DNA of 64,000 nucleotides from Diaporthe sp. PMI_573 (GCA_021399435.1 JAJTUP010000076.1:124001-188000); one strand, 5' to 3'; counted from the stretch's first letter, positions 1 through 10,792 are shown. The notes: generated by a model not told the origin, from the sequence alone. Translations and numbers: made by a program.

Positions 1-410
1 TGGGGTGGGCATTGGCACGCATTGAACGGGCTCTAAGTCGATGAATGCAGCGTTGAAGGTTCTTTGACGACATTGGCGTCTAGCGAGAAGATAAATTCTT
101 TTTTGCTGGACGGAGCGATGAAAGTCGGCTAGTACAGGGACGGAAGATATCTTTCTTCAAGTCAGTTCGTCATTCAGAAATCTGTCTCTAGGATGCCCAT
201 TCCAATTCTATAGTCTTATTTTTAAGAACATTTTTTAAACATGTTAAAGCTTGAAAACACTTTTCTCTACTATATGAATGTGACACTTGATATAGTATTT
301 GGAATCTGAATCCCGAGCTTAAGATTATCACCAGGGACACATTCAAGTCGCTGGTTCAGTTTTTTAGCTTTGCAAAAACATGAAGGTAAATTTGGGAGAA
401 ATCTCAAATA
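1..410. other. AT-rich flank without a supported gene
   Basis: I see no open frame with a recognisable motif. The sequence is AT-rich with short A/T runs and leads into the ATG at 411. Confidence 0.5.
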
Positions 411-1250
411 ATGCCCCCCCAAAAAAAGATTCACATAGGCAAAACTCACTGCACGCGTGACATAGCACGGCAACTCACAACTCACGACAGACTATGCCTG
501 ACAGACCTGCTTATGAGACAGAACGTTCGAGTGTTCTTCAAGGAACATTATGAGAACATTTTCTGTGCATGGGTTTCCTTGTTGAAAGAAACAAAGTTAT
601 CATACAATACTACCTCCTCAGACAAACATGTTATTAATGCTTTCAGGGCAATCAACAATGTCTTTGCGTCACAAGTGGTTCACAGCCGGAGGTGGTCTTG
701 GCTCCAAGTCATTTGGAAGATCACTTGGGCTAGTTGGTCAATGGGCAGTTCTGGCTCTGTTAGGTCCCTGCTTACCCACAGACCCACACCACCACCACTA
801 AAAAGGTTTATTGGGATAGGTACCGGATGGAATTGCTTCGGGGGTGCAGTAGGGTGCCCTGGGGCATTCAATAGGAGAATGCTTGAGATTGCTAGACAAC
901 TTTGTATTGACTTTGAGTGGGCTTCTGTGGCTAGCTCAGACGTCGACCTGAATATTCCGCTGCCGGATGGGTGCGGTAATAATTTGTTCCACGAGATTCT
1001 TCGCATCCCTGCAGCCGAATTCAAAGAGGGCAAAGGCGAAGTTATAAAACTACTCTTGCGCAGCGGCGCGGATCCTCTTACTAAAAATCGCCTGGGTGAC
1101 AATATACTGCATATCCTCGCGGGACCGACCGAGCCAGAGTGTCATGATCTTCTCAGCTTCCTTTTAGAAGAGGCAAATGATCTTGCAGATATACACACAC
1201 ACTGTGGAGAAGTACTCGACCAACCACTTTTCATGTATGTCTTGAGATAG
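411..1250 (+). CDS. Ankyrin-repeat-like hypothetical protein, possibly partial
   Basis: A 279-residue open frame from an ATG. The C-terminal third (about residues 180-260) has two ankyrin-like helical pairs: a first unit with DGCGNNLFHEIL followed by EVIKLLLRSGADPL, and a second with NRLGDNILHILAG followed by CHDLLSFLLEEA. Ankyrin repeats are protein-protein interaction modules, so a scaffold role is likely, but the partner is unknown. The first 170 residues resemble nothing I know and contain a His/Pro-rich patch. They may be non-coding sequence read through, and an intron around 600-880 is possible but no clear donor/acceptor pair was fixed. Two repeats is few for the family, so a truncated gene is plausible. 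LINE debris lies about 600 bp downstream. Confidence 0.4.
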   Translation: MPPQKKIHIGKTHCTRDIARQLTTHDRLCLTDLLMRQNVRVFFKEHYENIFCAWVSLLKETKLSYNTTSSDKHVINAFRAINNVFASQVVHSRRWSWLQVIWKITWASWSMGSSGSVRSLLTHRPTPPPLKRFIGIGTGWNCFGGAVGCPGAFNRRMLEIARQLCIDFEWASVASSDVDLNIPLPDGCGNNLFHEILRIPAAEFKEGKGEVIKLLLRSGADPLTKNRLGDNILHILAGPTEPECHDLLSFLLEEANDLADIHTHCGEVLDQPLFMYVLR

Positions 1251-1862
1251 AGATTGAAATGAGAGACTGATTGAGTTGGACATATGACTTACTTCAAAGT
1301 CTGTTTGCAAGAACACCATGCTCGTCTCCTGGGTGTACATAATCCAATGCCATCTCCACCAACATTATCCCAGAAGCGAATTACAGACCCGACCCTCGAC
1401 GCGGCGAAGAGCAGCTGCACTGTTGGTACAACTCGCCACTCCCCGAGTAATCCTCTTAGCTGTCTTACGGGAGCTTCAATTCTTGAGAAAGCGGCACCGG
1501 CCGGCAGAAGACCCAATTCCATGCTGGTTGAAATGTTAGCGATCCATACCTCTTTAGTGCTCAGTTGCATACGAACATCCTAACCAAGACACAGAGTGCC
1601 TGGACAACCTGGCAGGTTGAAAGCCGAAACATCAAGACACGAGGCGACGCGACATGGTAATGATCTCGATAAGCTTGACACTTTGATCTTGGCTGGTAAA
1701 ACAAGCCCGACTGGGCAACTGTCAGCCAGCACAACCAGCTAGACCAAGCAACAACATAACATACCTCAACTAATGGTTGCTCCATCCTCCCCGCTGTATT
1801 TTATCGTTCAAAGGAGACGTAACAGGTGTGGATGTAAGTCGGTAACAAATGTTGTGGGTACG
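1251..1862. other. Intergenic, no gene seen
   Basis: Only short overlapping frames without motifs. It separates the ankyrin-like ORF from the LINE fragment. Confidence 0.4.
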
Positions 1863-2840
1863 TCACCTTCCAAGGTAAAGGTCATTCTTAAATGGCATAC
1901 ATCTCAATACCATCTCTATAGCTCCCAACTCGGCGATGTATAGGTTCAGCTCCTCCGTCAACCCGAGAGTGATGGAGTAGCTGGCCACTACCTCGTCATC
2001 TTTGTTGATCGCCGTATCTCGTACGACACCTCCCATGCCTACCATGCCCCTTCTCTGCGAGGAGCAGGTGGCAATAACTATGCCATTCACCCTCTTTGCT
2101 TCTTCCACCGCTCTCTCCCGGTCAGGGTCGCACGACACCGGGATACGGTTCCTCCATGGCGGTAACGCGTACTCCCGAATGATCTCCATTCGTTCAGTGG
2201 CTGTTTCCCCTTGTACTTGAGCAATCCTCTGCATCGGCGATACGAATCGGCGACACACTTTCACTTTCAGTGTCGCCAACGGGTGTGTCCTGGGAAGGGT
2301 CCGGAGGTTGATCCAAAACCTTGTTGCCGCTTGCGCATGCCGTTCTTGCACCGGTTGGATGCTAGCTTCGGCCTCTGCCACCGCCGTTGCGACGGTCCGG
2401 AAAGCCCCCGTGATCGCCTGTGCTCCGACCATCTGTGCCTTGTCCAGCCAAGCAGCTTCTCTAACGCCACATGAGTGCGCCCACACGCTGGACGCATAGT
2501 CCATGGTGGGAGCTACTGTTGCTACGAACAGTTGTCTCGCAGTCCGCGGTGACAGCATCTTCAGTCTTCTCAGACACATAGCAGCCGAGAGCCCCTTTGC
2601 GGCGGCTCTAGCTATGTGTTCCTTGTACCGCAGTTTCGCGTCCATGACCACTCCCAGGATCTTGGCGCTCGCCTTGGGCTTGACTACTTTTCCTTTGATC
2701 ATGAACGCTTTGTCGCTGGTACGCGCGGCGTTTCGCGTGAAATGCACGATGGTCGTCTTGTCTCCGTTGAACGTCGCACCGCTCCGTCTTTCCCAGTGTG
2801 TATTGTGTCTGGCTAACCCCTTGTCATCTAAAAAGTGGGT
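1863..2840 (-). mobile_element. Non-LTR retrotransposon (Tad1-like LINE) fragment: RT tail plus start of RNase H
   Basis: The minus-strand frame begins near 2840 with HWERRSGATFNGDKTTIVHF, a signature of the end of fungal LINE reverse transcriptase domains. It continues through ILGVVMDAKLRYKEHI and VAPTMDYASSVWAH, the connection region after the RT palm. It then enters an RNase H domain (GMVGMGGVVRDT, then LYIAELGAIEMVLRCMP) and stops at 1863 inside that domain. The RT catalytic core, endonuclease and ORF1 are absent, so this is a 5'- and 3'-truncated relic. The frame itself has no internal stop over about 290 codons, suggesting modest age. A palindromic repeat (2865-2885) and a solo LTR (3001-3203) lie just upstream on its 5' side. 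Confidence 0.8.
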
Positions 2841-2864
2841 GCCTCAGGCAGGTCCCTTAACAAA

Positions 2865-2887
2865 GAGCGGTCCGTGGCGGACCGCTA
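2865..2887 (+). repeat. Palindromic element-end motif followed by TA (copy 1 of 3)
   Basis: GAGCGGTCCGTGGCGGACCGC occupies 2865-2885 and is followed directly by TA. Arms GCGGTCCG and CGGACCGC form a perfect 8-bp stem. The same motif occurs at 33772-33792 (also followed by TA) and, slightly changed, at 60086-60106 at the end of a transposase relic. It is probably a transposon terminus. Confidence 0.55.
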
Positions 2888-3000
2888 ATCCTCAGCGTCT
2901 CGCCACCGTCCCGGTACATCTGACAGATTTAGCAAATGCACTGTTTCACAAACCTTGAAGTATCTATTTCATCTCACACGAGGTCATCCTAGGATGTTAC

Positions 3001-3203
3001 TGTCACGGCCAGCGCGAGATGCAGCATGGGAGCTGGGTCTATTGGCGCTATCAACGAATATTCTAAGCTAAAGAGAAAGAAGGAAAAAGGGAGAGCGAAG
3101 CTCATGCGATCCCTGGACTGCGTAAAAGTCTTGACGCAACTGTGGGGCTCAGGGTTAGGGCCTTGTGACGGCCAGGGTTTGCTTGACCGTGGCTGCCGTT
3201 ACA
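3001..3203 (+). mobile_element. Solo LTR, 203 bp, with 5-bp target duplication
   Basis: The unit starts TGTCACGGCC and ends GCTGCCGTTACA, so it has the TG...CA ends of an LTR. It is flanked by the direct repeat GTTAC at 2996-3000 and 3204-3208, a 5-bp duplication as made by LTR-retrotransposon integrase. A second copy (44732-44933) has the same ends and its own different duplication, which proves independent insertion. No internal retroelement sequence adjoins it, so it is a solo LTR left by LTR-LTR recombination or a very short non-autonomous element. Orientation is arbitrary. Confidence 0.85.
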
Positions 3204-3208
3204 GTTAC

Positions 3209-3720
3209 TACAAGTGCAGAAAACCATGACTGTCTCGCCCTTGCCCTTTGTGGCACTGTAGTATATGATATAGTAAGAAATACAGTTGTAGATGTATGAT
3301 ATTAACTTGGCATATGTAATTATAGTTATAAGGGTGTTTGAAAGTACTGTACTTCAGATGGAACCCTAGGTGGGCCCCAAAACACAGACAAATGTACAAT
3401 CATGCGAGATTAACAGATGGTTCCGGTCCACAAACTGAAAAACAGAACGATAATCCTAAACTTAGGAAGGTAAATTATAAATAACAGGTACAGTCCTATT
3501 TTGCGATCTGACAAGACTCTACAGTATATACCGTATTCTTAATCATAACCAGTACTAACCATGCTGCCTCATATGCACGAATCGACGTTAAATATCTGTT
3601 CGCCATCTAAAACATTTTTTCAAGTGCGTCTAATTCGTAAATTAATATATTTAAATGAGTCAACCGATCCTTTAATGCTGTTTCTGATTCCAGAATCCAA
3701 CCACCTGCAAAATCACGGCA
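3209..3720. other. AT-rich upstream region of the Skp1-like gene
   Basis: No gene seen. The sequence is strongly AT-rich and ends at the TATA-like box of the downstream gene. Confidence 0.5.
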
Positions 3721-3728
3721 TATAAATA
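3721..3728 (+). promoter_or_regulatory. TATA-like box of the Skp1-like gene
   Basis: TATAAATA lies 138 bp before the ATG at 3866. The interval is pyrimidine- and CAA-rich (repeated CCAACC, TTCCACCTC), as in fungal 5' leaders, and the start codon sits in the favourable context TCAACCATG. Confidence 0.5.
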
Positions 3729-3865
3729 GGGCAGGTCACCTTCACTCAACTTGAAAGGCCAGATTTCCTCAAAAAATCTTTACACCACTGGCAACAGCCA
3801 TTTCAATCAATTACAACCAACCTTGTTCCACCTCATAGACGAACTTTCTATACCTAGATTCAACC

Positions 3866-5029
3866 ATGTCAACCGATAACCTTACCATTCAAACCCGTGA
3901 TGACATTCTCATTACCTTTAATCGATCTGTTTTAAAAGGCTCGAAGACCACGCCGAGTCTAATCAATGCCTTGGGCGCTAATACAGTTGGAGATACACCT
4001 ATACCACTACCCACGATTGATGCACAGACACTTAATATGGTGGTGCAATGGTACGAGTACCACGCCGCGAACGTTCCAACAAGTGACAACTACTACAATA
4101 AGAATAAAGAAATTCAAGAGTGGGAGCTTAAATTCATACAGGTTGATAAAGATATTCTTTTCGACGTCATTCACGCGGCTGAAGACCTCGATATCCCAAA
4201 TCTATTAGACTGTAGCTGCAAGAAGGCTGCAGATATGGTTTCCAGCGGCTCTTTGACAAAGCTTGACGGCCTTTCAGATGAGGTCAAGGTTGGAATCGCC
4301 CAGCACCTCCTGCCTTACGCTTACCTCGCTGCCAGCGGCGCGGGGGTTGTGCCAACTACGCGAGACCTGAAACACCGTGCAAAGATATGGACCAGCTTTT
4401 CTAAGTCTGATACATTGTTCGAAGCCGCGATCGCCGTCCGCGCAAATCCTATTGTTATAGGTAGAGATCTTATAAAGTTCGAAGGTGCTCAGTACCTCGC
4501 GATGGCCTCGCTCGACTGGACAGGTGATATAGTATTTGAATTGCCAGAGGAGACACGCCTGCTCGACCTTTTTAATCCAGGCGAGCTTGAAAGCGAAGAG
4601 CTAAGCCTGACTGGAGCTCCTATTTGCATTAATGTTTCAGAACTAATTAAAGCCTTCGTCGGAATCGACCTGAGAATTGATATTCCTGAGCCCGACTCTT
4701 CGACAGTTAAGCGTTTCAAGCAACTGTACAAGGAGGAAGATGGTCAGGTGGAATTGCATCGCCTTCACTTAATAGGTCCACCTACGATTGAAAAACTCGG
4801 GTGTAGAGAGCTTCAAAAATTTAGATCAGTGTGGATCCCTACAGAGTCTCTAAACCCGAACTGTGGGGAAAAAGTCAAATGGTTATTCCAAGATAAGCAA
4901 TCGATTTCTAAGGAGGATGACGCCTTTCTCGAAGAGCTTCAACATACTCTTCTGCCATTCTCCGTAAAAGAGTTGAGCAACCTCGATACACTTGGACTTG
5001 ACCCAAAGATCATCGAGAGACGGTTGTAA
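3866..5029 (+). CDS. Skp1/POZ-fold protein with a long unknown C-terminal extension
   Basis: An intronless 387-residue frame. Residues about 10-125 follow the Skp1 plan: an N-terminal strand and helix, then DTPIPLPTIDAQTLNMVVQW (compare the PLPNV...KVIQW block of Skp1), a charged loop, and a helix reading VDKDILFDVIHAAEDLDIPN followed by LLDCSCKKAADMV, which is the most conserved Skp1 segment. In Skp1 this fold binds cullin and the next helices bind F-box proteins in SCF ubiquitin ligases. Here the usual C-terminal F-box-binding tail is replaced by about 260 residues I do not recognise, so the total is more than twice normal Skp1 length. The protein could act as a cullin adaptor with its own substrate-binding part; that is inference. 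A TATA-like box and good start context support an expressed gene. It is a divergent paralog, not the housekeeping Skp1. Confidence 0.75.
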   Translation: MSTDNLTIQTRDDILITFNRSVLKGSKTTPSLINALGANTVGDTPIPLPTIDAQTLNMVVQWYEYHAANVPTSDNYYNKNKEIQEWELKFIQVDKDILFDVIHAAEDLDIPNLLDCSCKKAADMVSSGSLTKLDGLSDEVKVGIAQHLLPYAYLAASGAGVVPTTRDLKHRAKIWTSFSKSDTLFEAAIAVRANPIVIGRDLIKFEGAQYLAMASLDWTGDIVFELPEETRLLDLFNPGELESEELSLTGAPICINVSELIKAFVGIDLRIDIPEPDSSTVKRFKQLYKEEDGQVELHRLHLIGPPTIEKLGCRELQKFRSVWIPTESLNPNCGEKVKWLFQDKQSISKEDDAFLEELQHTLLPFSVKELSNLDTLGLDPKIIERRL

Positions 5030-5163
5030 CTTCATTGTGAAGACGCCAAATCAGACGTTGAGGATGAGTGACTCATATATAATTCACGGCGTAGTATATG
5101 ACCCTTCCCTCAAATACCGCTGTGGATGAATGTATGGACTATCTTTCTTTGTCTCTCTGTGCT

Positions 5164-5538
5164 TCAAGCCATAGCATTGACAATGAAGCTCTTACCGGTG
5201 TGCAATGAAGCATACTTGCTTTTTGTTAAGTGATGTCGATCTGGGCAGGAGAGGGATTCTGCACGTTGTGGTGGTGACTGGTCTGCTGTTGCGCATTGAC
5301 GTTGGCACCAGCTAAAGCGTTTGGCATTAGACTTAGTTTGGGGAACCAGAACCATGTGACTTGTTAAATACGTTCGCTTCCATTTTCTCGATTTCCGCCA
5401 GGATGCATAAATAGACCACGTTCGTCTACAATCTTCCAAACGCTCTTCAGCATCTCCATCCGAGTGTTCACCTTCAAGACTAATTGCGCTGTGATTGCTC
5501 CGTATGCATAGGTCGGACAAGCTTGTCACGAACACCAT
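5164..5538 (-). CDS. Hypothetical small ORF
   Basis: Reading from the ATG at 5538 gives about 124 residues, basic and Ser-rich in the second half, without recognised domains or a membrane segment. It lies tail-to-tail with the Skp1-like gene. The only support is frame length, so it may be chance. Confidence 0.2.
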   Translation of the reverse strand: MVFVTSLSDLCIRSNHSAISLEGEHSDGDAEERLEDCRRTWSIYASWRKSRKWKRTYLTSHMVLVPQTKSNAKRFSWCQRQCATADQSPPQRAESLSCPDRHHLTKSKYASLHTGKSFIVNAMA

Positions 5539-5834
5539 GGCTATCTCCAAAGTCTCTTCTAATTTCTCATCTCCCACTTCATCTCAGTGTATTTGACATG
5601 TAACTTGGGTGCTTGGACTCGACAGGTCTGCGGCTAAGCTTGATTGATCCCGGTAACGCAAGGGCCCGGGCCTCCACAGCACATTCAGCAAAATCAAGTT
5701 CTTATCCGCCAGGGGCAATATTGCGACAACGGCCAACTCATCGATGCTCAGGCATTTGGTATATTGTCAAGTGTGATGAACATGAAATTCACATTGGCTT
5801 TAAGAATCATATACGCGGTGCTCCTAGACATACG

Positions 5835-5940
5835 ACTTTGCCAAATTATGGCCTGTGTAATTCAACAAGTCTGTATACTTGAAAGCCTTGGTGACATCTG
5901 CCAGATCCAGTACTGGAGATACCTGCTCTTGGATGTTTAG
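5835..5940 (-). mobile_element. Remnant of the retrotransposon gag gene found at 24.3-25.1 kb
   Basis: About 100 bp aligns base-for-base, with scattered changes, to 24665-24767 in the same orientation. Shared blocks include TAATTCAACAAGTC, GGTGACATCTGC and TGCTCTTGGA. In the longer copy this encodes the gag segment around NVQEQVSPALDLADVTRTFN on the minus strand. Similarity ends abruptly on both sides and no open frame remains. Confidence 0.6.
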
Positions 5941-6339
5941 GATGCGGGCAATCATTTATGATGCTGATAACAATTCAATCTTGCCTGGTATATCCGCATC
6001 TCAAACAACAATTAGTAATGCACCTACTAGTATCGTAGGATGCCCTATACAGGCCCCAACCGGTCTTTTAAATACAAGCACGTCGTCTCAAGGAAATATG
6101 CCTACCACGACTCTTTCTACAATTGATATTTCTGTAACCACAAGCCTCTCATTATCGAAAACGTCCACTACATCCATAATATGTACAACGCTAGGTGCAG
6201 CCCCTGGTCTGGATAGAAACCGCAATGCATGTGTTTGTACGGCCGAGTCTACAACAGTTGCTCTGCCCATGGTAGTAGCAATATCAGATGACTCGAGTCA
6301 ACTAATTATGTCTTGCAAATTTAACATGCAACAGAATAG

Positions 6340-6508
6340 GTTGTCCATTCCCGCGATGACTGCAGAGATTGAGAGGCAGTTCAGCAGCGCAGGAAGGATG
6401 GTCCAGCCCCTAAGAAGTCGATTGGACAGTGTAACAATATCGCAAGCACAATGTCTACGGTCTTGGACAAGGGAGGGTATCATCCCGCCTAGCCGGGAGG
6501 GTGCATAA
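6340..6508 (+). mobile_element. hAT transposase C-terminal dimerisation-domain fragment
   Basis: The frame LSIPAMTAEIERQFSSAGRM, then VQPLRSRLDSVTISQAQCLRSW, is the conserved C-terminal hAT dimerisation motif (SIPA...ER.FS.AG......RS.L....A...LRSW). Frame upstream of about 6340 is Ser/Thr-rich and not transposase-like, so only the last 50 or so codons survive. The inverted repeats at 6627-6662 just downstream fit the subterminal region of the same element. Confidence 0.7.
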
Positions 6509-6626
6509 AGCCGTGGTAGCTTCATACAAGCGGCTGGGCAAGTTAGTCAGTTGCGCAACTGAGCAACGCAATTCTAAATAGCCTCAGTTTAGTTGCAATC
6601 AATCAATTAGCCCCCAACCCTCTTGC

Positions 6627-6662
6627 AACGCAACGCAATTGGGGTCCTAATTGCGTTGCGTT
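6627..6662. repeat. 14-bp perfect inverted repeat, subterminal hAT-type
   Basis: AACGCAACGCAATT (6627-6640) and its exact reverse complement (6649-6662) enclose an 8-nt spacer. Related GTTGCGCAAC and CAACGCAATT copies occur at 6545-6570. Clustered short inverted copies are typical of transposase-binding subterminal regions of hAT elements. Confidence 0.5.
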
Positions 6663-6680
6663 ACGTTGTTGAGCACTCTG

Positions 6681-7337
6681 ACATTTTAGTAGGGTAAAGG
6701 GTTTTTTTTGGCTTGAAGAATTGGTGAGGAAGGTTAGCTTGCTGTTGCTTGCCCTAGGAAGCAGCAAATGGGGTGTAGTGCTTGCTTAAGTGGTCTCATT
6801 TGTGGGTAGCATTGGTGTAGAAGGTCTTCTTATACTACCTATAGTAGGTTAATTTCTTAACCACTGAGTCTATAAAATGGTTAGGGAGATTAACATAAAG
6901 ATCAAGATAAACAAGATAAGTTATTATAGCAATAGATTGAGGGTATTCTGATGGATTGGCGATAGTTGACGAAGAGGAGTTGTGGTGTATAGGTTGGAAG
7001 TTGTGCGGCAGTGCGCTTAACCGCCTTCTTTTTTGGGTTTAGATTGACCGTGCACGGGCCATAACACGGTATGTGCGTGTAGTTTCCTTCACCGACCCCT
7101 GAAATTCACCGATTTCCTTTACCGCATATAAGCCACCCACGCAGGAATTACTGCAGGCATACATTGCATACATAGATGCACTTAAGAAGCCTTACGGCGG
7201 GATCACAGGAGATATCGGGGGACGGGAGGGGTAAAAGCATAGATTGTATTTAACACTCCTTCATAAGCACCGTTAGCCGCCGTCGTCAGTGCCATGACTA
7301 TATACAACCATCTTCGAGCCAACTTGGTCGCGACAAA
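6681..7337. other. Intergenic, promoter side of the C2H2-like gene
   Basis: No coding frame with motifs. It contains short T- and A-rich tracts and runs into the ATG at 7338. Confidence 0.4.
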
Positions 7338-8990
7338 ATGTCGGCTCGCGTTGCGTCCAGCAACCCTGATCACGCCGAAGACCTCTCACGACTAACCATT
7401 GCCGCATGCGCCCAACAGTGCCGTGATTCGCTCCGCGATTCCTTTAAACATCTGCATGACTACCGAGATGGCGGGACGAGGTGGTCTACACTTCGCGATC
7501 TGATAGGGCGCTTCAATATATGGGCGTCGAACATGGGCGTATTTGCGGCGCTGCATGCCAGTTTGGATTATCGTCTACGCGATTTAGCGGATGTGAAAGA
7601 GCTGGTATCGGAGCATTTACGCAACATGTTGGACAGGTTAGATCAATGTAAGACTATAGTGAAACGCTTTTCGATGTTGGGAATGAGATAATGAAATAGA
7701 TTGGCTAACGTGCAGTATTTGCAAATATCTCATCTCCTTAGCGGCCTTAAGAAGGCATACCTTGATGCCGCTGAGTATACCGACTGTAAATCTCAAGCAG
7801 AGCTAATGGACATGAGGAGATTGATTCTATCCTTTCTTCACTTTCCAACAGCATCGACTGGCTGCACCGTCTTGCGAATATGGTCCGGCGAGCCGGCACC
7901 TCGCGGCAGAATGCGAAAGCATCCACCTTCATTCTCAAAGATGAGCAGGGTGGCGATGCCACGCCAGTGCTCGAGCAGCTTTTCCGCCACTGGATCAAGC
8001 GCGACTTTCCCAGTATTAAGGATGACTTCTGTGAGCGCCTGATTGCCACGATGCTCTTGCGCCGTCGCCGCATCTTGTACCGCCGCTCTCGCCAAGCCCA
8101 GCTCGCCGTGCGTACTGCCGAGCCTATGTTGAAGCCTACTCGTCTCACCGCGCCGCCTGCTCCCGCTGGGGTTGAAGAGAAGCCGCGCGAGTTATCTGAA
8201 GCGCCTGTGGCGACTGTTCCGGTACCGTCCGGCGTGGCATCGACACAGAAAACCGCGACAACAGTCGAGCCGCAAACATGCCTGCAGTTAAAGTCAACGC
8301 CTAGTAAGACTAGTGGGACAAAAACAATCGCCATGACCAGCGGTATTGAGGAGATAATCCCGCCGCCACCGCACATCGCTGAAAATGCCCTCGAATTCAT
8401 CTGCCCATTCTGCTCTCATATCTTGCCTATCAAGGATGCTCAAAATCGCGGCCGTGGTGACGCGTGGACCGCCCATGTTAAGCAGGATCTGGACCCTTAT
8501 GTCTGCCCTTTCTTCCCCTGTGCCCGCAGCGAAGACATTTTTAGCACAAGCGCGGACTGGATCTCGCACATGCAGCAGACGCATTGCATGCGCTGGCACT
8601 GCACGATCAAGACGCACAAGCCGGAAGCTTTCATGTCGATGGAGGAGTACATTGCGCATATGACGGGTAAGCATCCCGGGAAATTCAAGGAAACGCAGCT
8701 TCCATTTCTGGCGGCAAACTCGCAGCGCCCATTGAAAAGAATATTCAAAGAGTGCCCTCTATGTGGCGAAGAGGGTATCAAGAAAGGGGGAAATTTTGGA
8801 AGACCATGTAGCACATCACTTGCAGTACCTCGCTGTTTTATCACTGCCGCTACCTGAGGATGAGTATAATACAGGGGATGTAGCCAGTACATCCAGCACT
8901 GGCTCTCGTCCAAAGAATAAGGACGAGAAGGCCGCCGAATCCCGAGCGACGAAGGAGAGTGGGTGGCACCTTATAACAGAGGCGGATTGA
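7338..8990 (+). pseudogene. Fungal C2H2-like zinc-finger protein with at least two frame shifts
   Basis: Three frames read as one protein of a family common in Sordariomycetes and related fungi. Frame 1 (from 7338) gives a helical N-terminus with RFNIWASNMGVFAALHASLD. An intron-like GTAAGA...GCTAAC...CAG lies at 7648-7715, but the frame after it meets a stop. Around 7806-7815 the frame changes to EEIDSILSSLSNSIDWLHRL, the usual helix before the basic stretch. From 7880 the frame carries a basic region, a linker, then finger-like FICPFCSHILP and YVCPFFPCARSEDIFST, then DWISHMQQTH and RWHC, and CPLCGEEG. Near 8770-8790, at a run of five G, the frame shifts again to ILEDHVAHHLQYLAVLSLPL, the typical family ending. 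Role unknown; nucleic-acid or protein binding is likely. Two shifts indicate a pseudogene unless they are sequence errors in homopolymers. Confidence 0.65.
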
Positions 8991-10555
8991 TATCTCTCAA
9001 CGGTGGCAAATCATTCGCGCCAGCAAGCTCGGGCTGGAAAGTATGGATCAGCCAGCAAATATAAATTCGTGACGATCGTTAGGCAACCATAAATGATTCT
9101 CAGTCCCCTTATCAATTCTGAGTTTGCAAAAGCTGCGCTTGGATTTCTGAACACAGTGACGATGATAATGCGGAGTGAATGGGCGGGTTGTAGATATGTA
9201 TGAGAAATAACTTCTGGAAGGCTAAATATTCATATCTATCGCGCGTTAGTTTGTACAATTCTTCTGTCCTTCATTCTTATATATATACGTACCGGAGCTC
9301 GCTATTGAAGTATTCAAGCAGATCATGATTCTTTTTTATTCGCTCAATCAAATGATTGTAGTTGGCTATATCCAAAACCCTCCTCTCTTGGAAGCTCCCC
9401 CTCCAGCCTGGACAGGGTCTTGTCCCGGAAGCTCCCCCTCCGGCTTGACGGGAAAGCTTTAAAGCCCAGGATGACGACAGACCACACGATACAGAAACTC
9501 AACCCGGGCTTGCCCTACGAGCGGCGCCCGTTTGATTGAGAGGCGTTCGTTCTGCCTATGCGTTCTTCTCTTGTACTTACCATTGTGGAATCTCAATCTC
9601 CAAAAAAAAATTGCTTTACTTGTTATTTGATCCTGGGAGGTTCAGCATAAACATCTTATGAATATGAATGAATGCTATTACCTTTCACCATCGGTTCAGT
9701 ACTTCAATTCGTTGGCAAACTTCTGAGTCTCGCCGTTGGGCCAGTATATATTTCCATTGCCGTGTTCTTTAGTGTGCCCCCACCGAGTGGTCCCCAAGAA
9801 AAGATGGTCATCGACAGCATCAACCAAGCACAGTCCCGTTGTGCTCCACTTCCTCGACTCATACAACAAGGTATATTTAAATATAGTCTAATTTGAAACT
9901 CACTCAGGACTGCACAAGCTAATGATGCCAGCATTATCTCACTCCCAACAGAACGACGACTATTCGATACTCAAGACCGAGCCCCGACAGGAGACAATTG
10001 ATCCTCTCTGCCAGGAGAGATCCCAACCAACGGCAATGAATGAGATGCATCCGCAAGTGTACCATGCCCCTGCCTACAATTCATCGAACGCCCAACAGCA
10101 GACTCACACAATATGTGGAGATGGCCTCACGAGCGGCCACCGTCCGCGGCCTTGATCGACATTATCTTGAGAACACATTTTCTCTCATCAGACAGTTCAG
10201 AGCCTAAACACATCTGTGGAGGTAACGACTGTACATTCATTTTTATATGTTCTATGTTGTAGCGAGGAAGGCAAGCCCCTGAGAGGGCATTCAGAATGCA
10301 TATATAGTTACAATCTGAAACACCAAGCCACCCCCTTTCATTCACATATATATATGTTCAAAAGTGCTCTATAATTATGTATAGTTTGGAGCAAATGTTC
10401 TTATCCCTGATGTCGCCCTGTACCTTTACAATAGCTGATCTAGACGAGTGGTGAGATAGGAGCCCTTTTGCGTGCTGATACTGCGAAATGATACGTGTCA
10501 GGTTCCATCTTCATGCCCTTAAATGAGGGTATGAGATAGAATGCGGATATTCGCA
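8991..10555. other. Intergenic with an imperfect direct repeat and weak exon-like ORFs
   Basis: Two near-identical 20-bp units containing GGAAGCTCCCCCTCC lie at 9389-9409 and 9427-9446. A frame at 9922-10155 (Gln/Asn/Ser-rich, following an intron-like GT...CAG) could be an exon of an unknown gene but has no motif. The rest is AT-rich. Confidence 0.3.
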
Positions 10556-10622
10556 TACCCTAAATCGGATGCCGCGTACCTTTTTCTGACTAATAGTGCT
10601 GGCCCCTGTGCCTGAATTAAAA
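10556..10622. repeat. Miniature-element repeat, copy 1
   Basis: About 67 bp matching 12123-12189 with roughly five differences; shared blocks are ATCGGATGCCGCGTACCTT and GGCCCCTGTGCCTGAATTAA. It is preceded by GCGGATATTCGCATACCCT, which is also echoed at 40329. Probably a degraded non-autonomous transposon. Confidence 0.6.
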
Positions 10623-10711
10623 AACACTATGGGTTCGCCATACAAATAATTAACGTGATTACACCGACTAACATGCCGCTGCATGCCACTATTCCCACAC
10701 ACTCAAGGGCA

Positions 10712-10792
10712 CCAAATAAGCACTATTAGACCCAAGTGTTGCCAAACGTTGCCCACGATGCCCACGTCGTCGCCCACGTGACCCAGCTAGTC
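10712..10792. repeat. Degenerate copy of repeat at 53219-53303
   Basis: The two stretches share AAGCACTATTAGACCC, several GCCCACGTCG/GCCCACGTG units and GTGACCC...CAGCT, with substitutions and small indels. The 53-kb copy lies beside the long RT frame and within a minus-strand open frame, so both probably belong to one dispersed repeat family. Confidence 0.5.

Noticed and set aside
680..1102. 140-codon minus-strand frame opposite the ankyrin-like ORF
   Set aside because: Low-complexity translation without motifs. The plus strand carries ankyrin-like repeats, so this is an antisense shadow.
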